In this document: one piece after another, positions 26,507-36,073 of the stretch | How positions within the stretch are numbered: position 1 is the stretch's first letter | Layout: each line of letters begins with the position of its first letter | Source: Trinickia acidisoli | Lineage (GTDB): Bacteria; Pseudomonadota; Gammaproteobacteria; Burkholderiales; Burkholderiaceae | Assembly: GCF_017315725.1 (NCBI RefSeq) | Contig: NZ_JAFLRG010000001.1 | Coordinates: forward strand, 992,001 to 1,056,000 | Direction: 5' to 3' | Length of the DNA stretch: 64,000 nt | Made by a program: the position numbers and the translations under genes | Notes under the pieces: generated by a model | Told to the model about the DNA's origin: nothing | Databases searched by the model: none | What the model saw: the letters and a program-made list of their open reading frames with translations, nothing else

Positions 26507-26937
26507 TGAAAGGCGTCGGGCGTGAGGCGACGCTGCTTGCGTTCGATTACGGCGAAAAGCGCATCGGCGTTGCGGTCGGTAACGCGCTGACGCGGCAGGC
26601 GCGCGCGCTCGTCGTCGTGCCGAATCGCGATCGCGAGTTTCGTTTCGAAGCGGTCGGCAAGCTCATTGGTGAATGGAAGCCCGATGCGCTCGTCGTCGGG
26701 CTTCCCTGTCATCCCGACGGCACGCCGCACGCCATGACGCAGCTCGCCAAGCGTTTCGGCAATCAGTTGAACGGGCGTTTCAATCTGCCTGTCGCGTGGG
26801 TCGACGAGCGTTACAGCTCGGTGGCGGCCGATCTCGACATGCGCGAGAGCGGCGTTGCCGCACAGATGCGCGATGCCGAGGCGGCGCGCGTCATTCTTCA
26901 ACAGTATCTGGACGGGCTTTCCGATGAGTTGCACTGA
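26503..26937 (+). CDS. ruvX: Putative Holliday junction resolvase / pre-16S rRNA nuclease YqgF
   Basis: A 144-residue RNase H-fold nuclease with [16 protein letters not shown] (first catalytic Asp), [25 protein letters not shown] (catalytic Glu) and the C-terminal [14 protein letters not shown]. YqgF processes the 5' end of 16S rRNA in E. coli and is also annotated as RuvX. The ATG overlaps the yqgE stop, and its 3' end overlaps pyrR by 14 bp, so the genes are tightly coupled. Confidence 0.95.
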   Translation: MMKGVGREATLLAFDYGEKRIGVAVGNALTRQARALVVVPNRDREFRFEAVGKLIGEWKPDALVVGLPCHPDGTPHAMTQLAKRFGNQLNGRFNLPVAWVDERYSSVAADLDMRESGVAAQMRDAEAARVILQQYLDGLSDELH

Positions 26938-27439
26938 TGCCGAAGCGTCCTATCGGACGCTCCTCGCGCAGATCCGCGACGCCTATGGCGCATCGTTCGC
27001 GGCTACCGACGGTCCCGTGCTCGCGGGGATTTACAGCGGTGGCGCATGGCTCGCCGAGCGTCTCGCGCGCGATCTCGGCGCGACGTTTTTCGGTGTCGTG
27101 AACGTCGCGCTGCATCGCGACGACTACGCCAAAAAAGGATTGCACAGCCAAGCCAGCCCTACCTCGTTGCCGTTCGACGTCGACAACCGGCGCATCGTGC
27201 TCGTGGACGACGTGTTGCACACGGGCCGCACGGTGCGCGCCGCCATCAACGAACTGTACGACTACGGGCGTCCCGCCGCGATCGAGCTTGCCGTGCTCGC
27301 CGAGCGCAGTGGCCGCGAGATGCCGGTCGAAGCGCGCTTCGTGGGCGCGCACGCGGAAATTCGCGCCGACGCGACGCTCGTGCTCGAGCGCGGCAGTGAG
27401 ATGCAGTTCACGTTCCGCACCGAAGAGCGCACCGATTGA
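26924..27439 (+). CDS. pyrR: Bifunctional pyr regulator / uracil phosphoribosyltransferase
   Basis: A 171-residue phosphoribosyltransferase with the PRPP-binding loop [17 protein letters not shown], an early [12 protein letters not shown] loop and the [10 protein letters not shown] flexible segment. In Bacillus PyrR binds pyr mRNA and causes attenuation; in betaproteobacteria the mode is less defined, but the placement just before pyrB fits a role in pyrimidine control. ATG 26924 lies within the end of ruvX. A hairpin followed by four T lies between this gene and pyrB. Confidence 0.93.
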   Translation: MSCTDAEASYRTLLAQIRDAYGASFAATDGPVLAGIYSGGAWLAERLARDLGATFFGVVNVALHRDDYAKKGLHSQASPTSLPFDVDNRRIVLVDDVLHTGRTVRAAINELYDYGRPAAIELAVLAERSGREMPVEARFVGAHAEIRADATLVLERGSEMQFTFRTEERTD

Positions 27440-27444
27440 ACCGT

Positions 27445-27470
27445 GCGCCGAACTTGCCGCCGGCGCTTTT
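27445..27470 (+). terminator. Possible attenuator hairpin between pyrR and pyrB
   Basis: GCGCCG (27445-27450), a 10-base loop and CGGCGC (27461-27466) form a perfect 6-bp GC stem followed by TTTT. It is a short terminator-like structure in the leader of pyrB, where PyrR-dependent attenuation would be expected. The T tract is short, so efficiency is doubtful. Confidence 0.4.
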
Positions 27471-27531
27471 CGACAGCGCGCGTATCGTGCCGGCGTGCGT
27501 GTCGTCCCTCTCCGTTTGAATTAGACCGATC

Positions 27532-28563
27532 ATGAATACCGCCACCCCGGGCCGCGCCGATCAGAGCGGCGAGGCTTCAACCGCCGAACGCTTTCGCTAC
27601 GGCTTCCTGAAAGGCAATCCGCAGCTCACGAAAAACGGCGAGCTCAAGCATTTGCTGACGATCGAAGGGCTGCCGCGCGCGATCGTCACGCACATTCTCG
27701 ACACGGCCGAGCAGTTCGTGAGCGTGACCGATCGCGAGGTCAAGAAGGTGCCGCTGCTGCGCGGCAAGTCGGTATTCAACCTCTTCTTCGAAAACTCGAC
27801 GCGCACGCGCACGACGTTCGAGATCGCCGCGAAGCGTCTATCGGCCGACGTGCTCAATCTGAACATCAATGCATCGTCGACGAGCAAAGGGGAATCGTTG
27901 CTCGACACGATCAACAACCTGTCGGCCATGCACGCCGATATGTTCGTCGTGCGCCATGCGTCGAGTGGCGCGCCGTATCTGATCGCCGAACACTGCGCAC
28001 CGCACGTGCACGTGATCAACGCCGGCGACGGGCGCCACGCGCATCCCACGCAGGGGCTGCTCGACATGTACACGATTCGCCACTACAAGCGCGATTTCAC
28101 GAATCTGCGCGTGGCGATCGTCGGTGACATCCTGCACTCGCGCGTGGCGCGTTCGGACATTCACGCGCTGACGACGCTCGGCGTACCCGAGGTGCGGGCG
28201 ATCGGCCCGCGCACGCTGTTGCCGGGCGGCCTCGAAGAGCTTGGCGTGCGCGTGTACCACAACCTCGACGAAGGGCTCAAGGACGTCGACGTCATCATCA
28301 TGCTGCGCTTGCAGAACGAGCGGATGAGCGGCGCGTTGCTGCCTTCGGCACAGGAGTACTTCAAGAGCTGGGGGCTCACGCCCGAGCGGCTCGCCCGCGC
28401 CGCGCCCGATGCCATCGTCATGCATCCGGGCCCGATGAATCGTGGCGTGGAGATCGATTCGCAGGTGGCCGACGGCCCGCAATCGGTGATCCTGAGTCAG
28501 GTGACGTTCGGCATCGCGGTGCGCATGGCCGTGATGAGCATCGTCGCCGGCAACAACGATTGA
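27532..28563 (+). CDS. pyrB: Aspartate carbamoyltransferase, catalytic subunit
   Basis: A 343-residue enzyme joining carbamoyl phosphate and aspartate, the first committed step of pyrimidine synthesis. Visible are the carbamoyl-phosphate motif [53 protein letters not shown] and the late [13 protein letters not shown]. An N-terminal extension of about 25 residues beyond the E. coli enzyme is typical of the class that assembles with an inactive PyrC', encoded directly downstream. No pyrI is present, consistent with that class. Confidence 0.96.
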   Translation: MNTATPGRADQSGEASTAERFRYGFLKGNPQLTKNGELKHLLTIEGLPRAIVTHILDTAEQFVSVTDREVKKVPLLRGKSVFNLFFENSTRTRTTFEIAAKRLSADVLNLNINASSTSKGESLLDTINNLSAMHADMFVVRHASSGAPYLIAEHCAPHVHVINAGDGRHAHPTQGLLDMYTIRHYKRDFTNLRVAIVGDILHSRVARSDIHALTTLGVPEVRAIGPRTLLPGGLEELGVRVYHNLDEGLKDVDVIIMLRLQNERMSGALLPSAQEYFKSWGLTPERLARAAPDAIVMHPGPMNRGVEIDSQVADGPQSVILSQVTFGIAVRMAVMSIVAGNND

Positions 28564-28637
28564 GCAAGCCGCATCGAAGCCCGAGCGGCACGGAAGCGGC
28601 AGCAAGAAGAGCGACGGAAAGACAATAAAGGCAGCGC

Positions 28638-29915
28638 ATGAAGATTCATATCGAAGGCGGCACGGTGATCGACCCGCAAGCGGGCACCGAGCGACGGGCG
28701 GACGTTTTCATTGCCGACGGCGCCATCGCCGCGATCGGCGCGGCGCCCGCTGGGTTCAAGGCTGACAAGACGATCGACGCGAAGGGGCTTGATGTTGCAC
28801 CCGGCTTCGTCGATTTGTCGGCGCGGCTGCGCGAGCCCGGCTACGAGCACAAGGCGACGCTCGACTCCGAGATGGCGGCGGCCGTGGCCGGCGGCGTGAC
28901 GACGCTCGCGTGCCCGCCCGACACCGACCCGGTGCTCGATGAACCCGGGCTCGTCGAAATGCTCAAGTTTCGCGCGAGCAAGCTGCATCGCGCACACGTG
29001 CATCCGCTCGGCGCGTTGACGGTCGGATTGAAGGGTGCCGTGATCACCGAGATGGTCGAGCTGACCGAAGCCGGCTGCATCGGCTTCACGCAAGCCGACG
29101 TGCCCGTCGTCGATACGAAAGTGCTACTGCGCGCGCTGCAATATGCGAGTACTTACGGCTATACGGTATGGCTGAGGCCGCAAGACGCCTACCTTGCGCA
29201 AGGTGGCGTGGCGGCAAGCGGCGCGCTCGCGTCGCGCTTGGGCTTGTCGGGCGTGCCCGTGGCGGCCGAGACCATCGCATTGCATACGATTTTCGAGCTG
29301 ACGCGAGCAACGGGCGCGCGCGTTCACCTGTCGCACTTGTCGTCGGCCGCGGGCGTTGCGCTCGTGCGCGAGGCGAAGGCCGAGGGGCTGCCCGTTTCGT
29401 GCGACGTCAGCGCGAATCACATTCATCTGATCGACGTCGACATTGGCTACTTCGATTCTCAGTTCCGCCTCGATCCCCCGTTGCGCGCACAGCGCGATCG
29501 CGAGGCGATTCGCGCGGGCCTGGCCGATGGAACGATCGACGCCATCTGTTCGGCGCATACGCCCGTTGACGACGATGAAAAGCTGCTGCCGTTCGCTGAG
29601 GCCACGCCCGGCGCGACCGGCCTCGAGTTGCTGCTCTCGCTGACGGTAAAGTGGGCCGACGAGGCGCGGCTGCCGCTCGCGCGGGCACTGAGCCGCATCA
29701 CGGTCGAGCCGGCGAACGTCCTCAAGCTGCCCGTGGGCCGCATGGAGGTGGGGGCGGCGGCCGACATCTGCGTGTTCGACCGAAATGCCTATTGGCGCGT
29801 CGAGCCTCGCGCGCTCAAGAGCCAAGGGCACAACACGCCGTTCCTCGGCTACGAGCTGCCGGCGCGCGTGCGCGCGACGATCGTCGCGGGTCACGTGGCG
29901 TACGAACAGGCGTGA
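28638..29915 (+). CDS. pyrC': Dihydroorotase-like subunit PyrC' (catalytically inactive)
   Basis: A 425-residue amidohydrolase-fold protein homologous to type I dihydroorotase. The metal-binding HxH after strand 1, normally DxHxHLREPG, is replaced by DLSARLREPG, and the later catalytic Asp region reads SAHTPVDD rather than TDHAPH, so zinc binding and catalysis should be lost. Other parts (HLSHLSSAAG, ALSRITVEPANVLKL) remain. In Pseudomonas such a non-catalytic PyrC' is needed to assemble and stabilise the PyrB dodecamer, and its position after pyrB supports this role. A true dihydroorotase must be encoded elsewhere. Confidence 0.92.
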   Translation: MKIHIEGGTVIDPQAGTERRADVFIADGAIAAIGAAPAGFKADKTIDAKGLDVAPGFVDLSARLREPGYEHKATLDSEMAAAVAGGVTTLACPPDTDPVLDEPGLVEMLKFRASKLHRAHVHPLGALTVGLKGAVITEMVELTEAGCIGFTQADVPVVDTKVLLRALQYASTYGYTVWLRPQDAYLAQGGVAASGALASRLGLSGVPVAAETIALHTIFELTRATGARVHLSHLSSAAGVALVREAKAEGLPVSCDVSANHIHLIDVDIGYFDSQFRLDPPLRAQRDREAIRAGLADGTIDAICSAHTPVDDDEKLLPFAEATPGATGLELLLSLTVKWADEARLPLARALSRITVEPANVLKLPVGRMEVGAAADICVFDRNAYWRVEPRALKSQGHNTPFLGYELPARVRATIVAGHVAYEQA

Positions 29916-29932
29916 CAGGCGTGACAGGCGTG
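29906..29932. repeat. Three 9-bp tandem repeats at the pyrC' stop
   Basis: ACAGGCGTG is repeated three times in a row (29906-29914, 29915-29923, 29924-29932). The pyrC' stop codon lies across the first and second copies, so extra copies do not change the protein. Probably replication slippage. Confidence 0.9.
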
Positions 29933-29964
29933 CAGCGCGCAGGCAAACGCAGGGGAGCATCGCG

Positions 29965-30783
29965 ATGAGGGTCATGCTTGCCAAGCTTCGGCTTGCGCTC
30001 CATCTGCTGTGTGGCGCATGGATCGTGGCGACGCGTTTTCCGCGACTCACGGCTGCGCGCAGAGTCGAGATCAATCGCATCTGGTCGCTGAAGCTGCTCG
30101 AACTCGTGGGCATGCGGCTCGTCGTACACAACGACGCGGCGCGGCTCGACCAACGCACGCTCGTCGTCGGCAACCATATTTCGTGGATCGACATCTACGT
30201 GATCAATGCGTGGCGGCCGACACCGTTCGTCTCGAAGGCGGAAGTGCGCGCGTGGCCCGTCATCGGCTGGCTCGCGGCTCAGCTCGATACCGTGTTCTTG
30301 CAACGCGAAAAGCGCAGGGACGCAAAACGGATCATGCATGAGCTGGCTACTCGGCTCGAAGCCGGCGGCTGCGTTTGCATGTTTCCCGAAGGCACGACGT
30401 CGGACGGCCTCGCGTTGCTGCCGTTTCACTCGAACCTATTCCAGGCGGCCCTCGCGGCTCAATGTGCCGTCCAGCCGATCTGCCTGCTATACGAAGATTC
30501 GCAAGGGCGCCAATCGACCGCGCCCGCGTATGTCGGCGACACGTCGCTACTCGAATCGCTCGACACGCTCCTGCGCAACGGGCCGGTGACGGCGCATTTA
30601 TACGTGGGCGAGCCTATCGCGCCGGTCGGCGACAGGCGCGAACTGGCGGCGCAGGCGAGGCAGGTGGTGGCGGCCGGTTTGGCGATGTTGCAAGCGGGAA
30701 CGAAGACGCCGCCGGAATCGGTGCCTCGCGAAGCGCAAAGCCCCGATCTCCCAGCCGGTCCGGCCGCGTCAGCGGATTCGTGA
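29965..30783 (+). CDS. plsC: 1-acyl-sn-glycerol-3-phosphate acyltransferase (PlsC family)
   Basis: A 272-residue membrane-associated acyltransferase. The catalytic H-x4-D is in NHISWID, the acceptor-binding motif is FPEGTTSDG, and a hydrophobic N-terminal segment precedes them. It should acylate lysophosphatidic acid or a related lysolipid (possibly an ornithine-lipid OlsA-like role, which cannot be excluded). AGGGGAG precedes ATG 29965. It follows pyrC' by 49 bp and may be co-transcribed. The last 40 residues are a Pro/Ala-rich tail. Confidence 0.88.
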   Translation: MRVMLAKLRLALHLLCGAWIVATRFPRLTAARRVEINRIWSLKLLELVGMRLVVHNDAARLDQRTLVVGNHISWIDIYVINAWRPTPFVSKAEVRAWPVIGWLAAQLDTVFLQREKRRDAKRIMHELATRLEAGGCVCMFPEGTTSDGLALLPFHSNLFQAALAAQCAVQPICLLYEDSQGRQSTAPAYVGDTSLLESLDTLLRNGPVTAHLYVGEPIAPVGDRRELAAQARQVVAAGLAMLQAGTKTPPESVPREAQSPDLPAGPAASADS

Positions 30784-30800
30784 ACGCGATGCCGATGGCG

Positions 30801-31403
30801 TCAGCCTTGCGACCGTGCGAGGCGAATATGGCTGCGAACGAAACTGTCCAGCTCGTCGAGCGACTCGGCAATGCTGGAATGGCGCGTATCGAGCGCCAGG
30901 TCGGGAGCGGTCGGCACTTCGTAGGGCGAGGAGACGCCGGTGAATTCGGCTAGCGTGCCGCTACGCGCTTTTGCGTAGAGCCCCTTCGGATCGCGCGCTT
31001 CACATACGCTCAGATCGCTGCTCACGTGTACTTCGAAGAAACGCTCGCCGACGATCGCGCGGGCCAGCTTGCGCTGGGCGGCCGCCGGGGAGATCAAAGC
31101 GCAAATGACGACGAAGCCTTCGGCCTTGAACAGCGATGCAACCTCCGCCGTGCGGCGAATGTTTTCTCGGCGGTCGGCGCTGCTGAAGCCGAGGCCGGCG
31201 TTCAGGCCGGTGCGCAATACGTCTCCGTCTAGGACGACCGCCATGCAGCGTTCGTCGGTCAGCCGTTGCTTCAGTGCCTTGGCCAGCGTCGTCTTGCCGG
31301 CCCCGGACAGGCCGGTCAGCCACAGCACGCCGCCCGGCTCGCGCGTCGAGATATCGGTCTGCGGCATCGGGTGGGGAGCGAGAGTGTGAAGAGTGCGTTG
31401 CAA
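30801..31403 (-). CDS. cysC: Adenylylsulfate (APS) kinase
   Basis: A 200-residue P-loop kinase making PAPS from APS and ATP. Walker A is GLSGAGKTT, followed by LDGDVLRTGLNAGLGFS, RRTAEVASLF, and ARDPKGLYAKARSG with FTGVSSPYEVP, all family hallmarks. TTG 31403 is preferred because AGGAG sits six bases upstream; ATG 31367 (MPQTD) has no ribosome-binding site. It is a stand-alone cysC rather than part of a sulfate assimilation operon, close to an O-antigen locus that encodes a sulfotransferase, so its PAPS may serve glycan sulfation. A promoter of its own lies upstream. Confidence 0.93.
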   Translation of the reverse strand: MQRTLHTLAPHPMPQTDISTREPGGVLWLTGLSGAGKTTLAKALKQRLTDERCMAVVLDGDVLRTGLNAGLGFSSADRRENIRRTAEVASLFKAEGFVVICALISPAAAQRKLARAIVGERFFEVHVSSDLSVCEARDPKGLYAKARSGTLAEFTGVSSPYEVPTAPDLALDTRHSSIAESLDELDSFVRSHIRLARSQG

Positions 31404-31418
31404 ATGTGTCTCCTACTA

Positions 31419-31436
31419 GGGCCGCGTCTGCGGCCC
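31419..31436 (-). promoter_or_regulatory. Leader hairpin of cysC
   Basis: A perfect 7-bp stem GGGCCGC/GCGGCCC with a four-base loop lies in the short 5' leader just upstream of the cysC ribosome-binding site (31410-31414). No T tract follows, so it is not a terminator; it could modulate translation or mRNA stability. Confidence 0.45.
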
Positions 31437-31450
31437 AGTGCAATAAGACG

Positions 31451-31479
31451 ATTGTATGAAGCAACGCGGTGGGGGACAA
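31451..31479 (-). promoter_or_regulatory. Probable sigma-70 promoter of cysC
   Basis: On the minus strand, TTGTCC (31479-31474), 17 bp, TACAAT (31456-31451), located in an AT-rich stretch between apaH and cysC and about 50 bp before the start codon. Confidence 0.55.
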
Positions 31480-31591
31480 AGCACTTGACCGCTTACAACC
31501 ATTACCAAGTGTTTAATCCTGCATAACCAAATACTTAATGCTCCGCTAATCCTACGAGCCCTACGAGCCGCCGGGTGTGGGTGCCGCGGCG

Positions 31592-32440
31592 CTATTCGGG
31601 GCGGGAAACGCAACCGTCGCACGCGACTTGGATCACTTCGCGTTCGTGGGGCAGGCGGGCCAGTCGTACCGCGGACAGGCGATTGCCCCATACGCAGCCA
31701 GAATCGAGCCCGATCAGGTTGTCTTTCAGCATGAGCCCAAGCGCGGCCCAGTGGCCGAATACGACGGTGACGTCGGCTGTGCGCCGGTCCGGGGCGTCGA
31801 ACCAAGGCAGGTAGCCGGGTGGAGCCGCGTCGGGCCCATTGCTGCAGTCGAACTCCATCTCCCCGTTCGGGGTGCAAAACCGGATGCGCGTGAAGGCGTT
31901 GAATGCGACGCGTTGGCGGTCCGCCCGCTTCAAATCGGCGCTCCATCGACGCGGCTCGTTGCCGTACCACTGCGCGAGCGTCTGTTTCCAATCCGGCGAG
32001 CGCAACGCGCATTGCAGTTCGTCAGCGAGCTCGAGCGCGAGCGTGACGTCCCATTGCGGCAGCACGCCGGCGTGAACCATCAGCAGGTCGCGCTCGAAAT
32101 GCGCGAACGGGCGATGGCGCAGCCAGTCGATCAGCTCACCGGCATCGGGTGCGGCGAGGATGTCGGCAAGCGTATCGCTTTTTTTTAGCGGTCGAATGCC
32201 GGCTGCGACGGCCAGCAGGTGCAGATCATGATTGCCGAGCACCGCGCGCGCGGACTCGTCCAAAGCCATGACGTCGCGCAGCGTTGCCAAGGAATCGGGG
32301 CCGCGATTGACGAGATCGCCGGCAAACCAGAGCGGCGTGTCGGGCGCGAGCGGCAATTGCGAGAGCAGGCGCTTGAAGGGGGTATGGCAGCCTTGAAGAT
32401 CGCCGAAAGCGAACGGTGTGGTAGCAAGGGTTGTGATCAT
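31592..32440 (-). CDS. apaH: Symmetrical bis(5'-nucleosyl)-tetraphosphatase
   Basis: A 282-residue phosphoesterase hydrolysing Ap4A to two ADP and removing Np4 caps from RNA. Motifs: FGDLQGCHTPF, FAGDLVNRGPDSL, LGNHDLHLL, MVHAGVLPQWD and FGHWAALGL. Length and motif order match ApaH. In Burkholderia apaH borders the rmlBACD O-antigen locus, as here; it is divergent from rfbB. Confidence 0.95.
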   Translation of the reverse strand: MITTLATTPFAFGDLQGCHTPFKRLLSQLPLAPDTPLWFAGDLVNRGPDSLATLRDVMALDESARAVLGNHDLHLLAVAAGIRPLKKSDTLADILAAPDAGELIDWLRHRPFAHFERDLLMVHAGVLPQWDVTLALELADELQCALRSPDWKQTLAQWYGNEPRRWSADLKRADRQRVAFNAFTRIRFCTPNGEMEFDCSNGPDAAPPGYLPWFDAPDRRTADVTVVFGHWAALGLMLKDNLIGLDSGCVWGNRLSAVRLARLPHEREVIQVACDGCVSRPE

Positions 32441-32626
32441 GACTTATGTCGGCCGCGGCGCGCGTCGAGTTTCGCTGCGCTTCGCGAGTGTTACGAGCGG
32501 GCTTTATAATCGAGCCTTTCCGCTCCCCGCAGTCTTGCGAACGAGCGTTCGAGCCGTCGATTCCATGACCCGATTGTACGGAAGCTTTTACATGATCGCT
32601 CGCCAAGCGTTTTCCAAAGGGACTCC

Positions 32627-33688
32627 ATGATTCTGGTAACCGGCGGTGCCGGCTTCATCGGCGCCAACTTCGTGCTCGATTGGTTGCGCCGATCGGACGA
32701 GGCCGTGCTGAACGTCGATAAGCTGACTTACGCGGGCAATCTGCGCACGCTTCAGTCCTTGGAAGGCAATTCGGGGCATGTTTTCGTGCGGGCCGATATT
32801 GGTGACGGCGCCGCGCTCGCGGCGATGTTGACGGAGCACCGGCCGCGGGCCGTGGTGCACTTTGCCGCGGAAAGCCACGTCGATCGGTCGATTCACGGCC
32901 CGGCCGATTTCGTCCAGACCAATGTCGTTGGGACCTTCACGCTGCTCGAAGCCGTGCGCGCTTATTGGAGCGGCCTCGACGACGCCGCCCGAGCCGGCTT
33001 CCGGTTCCTGCACGTGTCGACGGACGAAGTGTTCGGATCGTTGTCGCCCACCGACCCCCCGTTTTCCGAGGCGTCCCAATACGCGCCGAATAGTCCCTAT
33101 TCGGCCAGCAAGGCCGGCTCCGATCATCTCGTGCGCGCCTACCACCACACGTACGGGCTGCCTGTGCTGACGACGAACTGCTCGAACAACTACGGCCCAT
33201 ATCAGTTTCCGGAAAAGCTGATTCCGTTGGTGATCGCGAACGCCATCGCCGGAAAGCCGCTGCCCGTCTACGGAGACGGACGGAACGTGCGCGATTGGCT
33301 GTACGTCGGCGACCATTGCGCCGCCGTGCGCGAAGTGCTCGCGCGCGGCACGCCCGGCGAGACCTACAACATTGGCGGCTGGAACGAAAAGACGAACATC
33401 GAAGTCGTTCAGGCGATCTGCGATTTGCTCGACGGTGCACGGCCGAAGCCGAGCGGCTCCCATCGCGATCAAATCGCGTTCGTCAAAGACCGCCCCGGCC
33501 ATGACCGGCGCTATGCGATCGACGCGCGCAAGCTCGAGCGCGAGCTCGGGTGGAAGCCGGCGCATACGTTCGAAAGCGGCCTTGCCGAAACGGTACACTG
33601 GTACCTCGAAAATCAGACGTGGGTCGACGAGGTCGCATCCGGCGAATACCGGAAGTGGGTCGAGACGAACTACGCGAAGCGCAGTTGA
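32627..33688 (+). CDS. rfbB: dTDP-glucose 4,6-dehydratase
   Basis: A 353-residue extended SDR, second step of dTDP-L-rhamnose synthesis. NAD-binding [27 protein letters not shown], catalytic STDEVFGSL and YSASKAGSD (Tyr-x3-Lys), and [17 protein letters not shown] are all present. AAAGGGA precedes the ATG. It is first of the compact rfbBACD run that opens the O-antigen locus. Confidence 0.97.
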   Translation: MILVTGGAGFIGANFVLDWLRRSDEAVLNVDKLTYAGNLRTLQSLEGNSGHVFVRADIGDGAALAAMLTEHRPRAVVHFAAESHVDRSIHGPADFVQTNVVGTFTLLEAVRAYWSGLDDAARAGFRFLHVSTDEVFGSLSPTDPPFSEASQYAPNSPYSASKAGSDHLVRAYHHTYGLPVLTTNCSNNYGPYQFPEKLIPLVIANAIAGKPLPVYGDGRNVRDWLYVGDHCAAVREVLARGTPGETYNIGGWNEKTNIEVVQAICDLLDGARPKPSGSHRDQIAFVKDRPGHDRRYAIDARKLERELGWKPAHTFESGLAETVHWYLENQTWVDEVASGEYRKWVETNYAKRS

Positions 33689-33702
33689 CGAGAGCGAAAC
33701 CT

Positions 33703-34584
33703 ATGGCGCGCAAAGGCATTATTCTCGCAGGCGGCTCGGGCACACGGCTTTACCCGATCACGCACGTCGTATCGAAGCAGCTTCTGCCCGTCTACGACAA
33801 GCCGATGATCTACTATCCGCTGTCGACGCTGATGGTCGCCGGCGTGCGCGACGTGCTCATCATTTCGACGCCGCAGGACACGCCGCGCTTTGAGGCGATG
33901 CTGCACGACGGCAGCCAATGGGGGATGAGCTTCCAATACGCGGTGCAGCCGTCCCCGGACGGGTTGGCGCAGGCGTTCGTCATCGGCCGCGATTTTGTCG
34001 GCGGCGAGCCGTCGGCGCTCATTCTCGGCGACAACATCTTCTACGGGCACGATCTTGCCGCGCAACTCGAACGCGCGGATGCCAGAGCGTGCGGCGCGAC
34101 GGTGTTCGCCTATCACGTCCAGGACCCGGAGCGTTACGGCGTCGTCGAGTTCGATGCGCAGTTTCGCGCGCGCTCGATCGAGGAAAAGCCGGCTCGCCCG
34201 CGCTCCAGCTATGCGGTGACAGGCTTGTACTTCTACGACGAAAAAGTGTGCGACATCGCGGCCGACATCAAGCCCTCGGCGCGCGGCGAACTCGAAATCA
34301 CCGACGTCAATTCGCGTTATCTCGCCGATGGACAGCTCAATGTCGAAATCATGGGCCGGGGCTACGCATGGCTCGATACCGGCACGCATGATTCGTTGAT
34401 CGAAGCGGCGACGTTCATCTCCACGTTGCAGAAGCGGCAGGGGTTGATGGTCGCTTGTCCGGAGGAAATCGCTTATCGCCAGCGCTGGATCGATGCCGAG
34501 CAACTGCTCAAGCTCGCTCAGCCGCTTGCGAAAAACGGCTACGGCGCCTATCTGCAAAGCATTCTCACCAATCAAGTCGCATGA
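33703..34584 (+). CDS. rfbA: Glucose-1-phosphate thymidylyltransferase
   Basis: A 293-residue nucleotidyltransferase making dTDP-glucose. Signature [25 protein letters not shown] (in parts [13 protein letters not shown] and [16 protein letters not shown]), [30 protein letters not shown] region and [14 protein letters not shown]. Start at ATG 33703 in [11 protein letters not shown]; the frame is open upstream but not conserved. Its stop overlaps rfbC (ATGA). Confidence 0.97.
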   Translation: MARKGIILAGGSGTRLYPITHVVSKQLLPVYDKPMIYYPLSTLMVAGVRDVLIISTPQDTPRFEAMLHDGSQWGMSFQYAVQPSPDGLAQAFVIGRDFVGGEPSALILGDNIFYGHDLAAQLERADARACGATVFAYHVQDPERYGVVEFDAQFRARSIEEKPARPRSSYAVTGLYFYDEKVCDIAADIKPSARGELEITDVNSRYLADGQLNVEIMGRGYAWLDTGTHDSLIEAATFISTLQKRQGLMVACPEEIAYRQRWIDAEQLLKLAQPLAKNGYGAYLQSILTNQVA

Positions 34585-35135
34585 GTATCCAAGTCACTCC
34601 CGTTAGCGCGCTTCCCGACGTCAAACTGATCGAGCCCAAGGTGTTCGGCGACGCACGCGGGTTCTTCTTCGAAAGCTTCAACGCGCGCGAGTTCGCCGAG
34701 CAGGTACAACCCGGCGTCGAATTCGTGCAGGACAATCACTCTCGCTCAGCCAGGGGCGTGCTGCGGGGCCTGCACTATCAAATCCACCATCCGCAAGGCA
34801 AGCTCGTGCGTGTGACCGAGGGCGAAGTGTTCGACGTGGCCGTGGATGTGCGCCGCAGCTCGCCGACGTTCGGGAAGTGGGAGGGCGTCGTGCTCTCGGG
34901 CGATAACCGCCGCCAACTCTGGATACCGCCCGGCTTCGCACACGGTTTCGTCGTGCTGTCCGAGTCGGCGCAATTTCTCTACAAAACGTCCGATTTCTGG
35001 TACCCGGAGCACGAACGGACGCTGCTTTGGAACGACCCGGACATCGGGATCGAATGGCCCATCGAGTTCGAGCCCGTGCTCGCCGCGAAGGACACGGCCG
35101 GCAAGCGGTTGGCCGATGCCGAGTGTTTTGCGTGA
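34581..35135 (+). CDS. rfbC: dTDP-4-dehydrorhamnose 3,5-epimerase
   Basis: A 184-residue cupin epimerase, third step of dTDP-L-rhamnose synthesis. [34 protein letters not shown] (catalytic His in GLHYQ), [20 protein letters not shown] and [14 protein letters not shown] match RmlC. Four-base overlap with rfbA; ends with a stop overlapping the rfbD start region. Confidence 0.97.
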   Translation: MSIQVTPVSALPDVKLIEPKVFGDARGFFFESFNAREFAEQVQPGVEFVQDNHSRSARGVLRGLHYQIHHPQGKLVRVTEGEVFDVAVDVRRSSPTFGKWEGVVLSGDNRRQLWIPPGFAHGFVVLSESAQFLYKTSDFWYPEHERTLLWNDPDIGIEWPIEFEPVLAAKDTAGKRLADAECFA

Positions 35136-36073
35136 TGGGGACGGAAATGCCGACGCACGAGCCTGGCGATGAGCGTGTTTTGTTGGTGACGGGCGTGAAC
35201 GGGCAGGTGGGTTTCGAACTCGTGCGTGCGCTGCAGGGTCTTGGCCGTGTCGTTGGGTTGGATCGTTCGCGATGCGACTTGTCGGATCTCGACGGGCTTC
35301 GGCGCGTCGTGCGCGACGTGCGGCCCGATGTCATCGTCAATGCTGCGGCATACACGGCGGTCGATCGGGCAGAAGAAGAGTTCGAGCTTGCCATGCGCAT
35401 CAACGGCGAAGCGCCGGCTGTGCTTGCAGAGGAAAGCAAGCGCTTGGGTGCTGCGCTGATTCATTATTCGACCGACTACGTATTCAGCGGCGCGAAGACG
35501 ACGCCGTATTTGGAAGATGACGCAACCGATCCGCAGAACGCCTATGGGCGGACGAAGCTGGCCGGCGAGCAGGCTGTTTCGGCCAGCGGTGCGCAACACC
35601 TCGTGCTGCGCACGAGCTGGGTGTATGGTCTGCGAGGCAAGAACTTCCTGCTCACCATGTTGCGGCTCGGTGCGCAGCGGCCGGAGCTCAAGGTCGTGGC
35701 CGATCAATTCGGCGCGCCGACTTGGAGCAATACGATCGCCGCGCTGACGGCGCACGTGGTTGCGCAGGGGTTTGCCGCGCGGCACATGCCTGAATGGTGG
35801 GCGGCACGCACGGGCACCTACCACTTGACCGCAGCCGGATCGACCTCATGGCATGGCTTTGCATCGGCAATTTTCGCTGAAATTAATTCCGATGAATTAT
35901 CGCGTGTACCGCAAGTATTGCCGATTTCGACGGCTGCTTATCCAACTCCTGCGAAACGGCCAGCCAATTCGCGTTTGTCTGGGGAAAAGCTTACAGCCGC
36001 GTTTGGATTGCGTGTGCCGCGCTGGGACGACGCTCTACGCCTGTGCATGCAAATGCGCGAGACCAAGCAATGA
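35135..36073 (+). CDS. rfbD: dTDP-4-dehydrorhamnose reductase
   Basis: A 312-residue SDR reducing dTDP-4-keto-L-rhamnose to dTDP-L-rhamnose. LLVTGVNGQVGFELVRAL, VNAAAYTAVDRAE, STDYVFSG and YGRTKLAGE (Tyr-x3-Lys) are present. ATG 35135 abuts the rfbC stop (TGATG); ATG 35147 preceded by GGGGA, and GTG 35132, are alternatives. The last 70 codons are clearly less GC-rich than the rest, marking the boundary toward the variable O-antigen genes. Confidence 0.95.
   Translation: MGTEMPTHEPGDERVLLVTGVNGQVGFELVRALQGLGRVVGLDRSRCDLSDLDGLRRVVRDVRPDVIVNAAAYTAVDRAEEEFELAMRINGEAPAVLAEESKRLGAALIHYSTDYVFSGAKTTPYLEDDATDPQNAYGRTKLAGEQAVSASGAQHLVLRTSWVYGLRGKNFLLTMLRLGAQRPELKVVADQFGAPTWSNTIAALTAHVVAQGFAARHMPEWWAARTGTYHLTAAGSTSWHGFASAIFAEINSDELSRVPQVLPISTAAYPTPAKRPANSRLSGEKLTAAFGLRVPRWDDALRLCMQMRETKQ

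Noticed and set aside
29906..29932. Tandem repeat as a CRISPR or regulatory array
   Set aside because: Three 9-bp units with no spacers; best explained as slippage at a stop codon.
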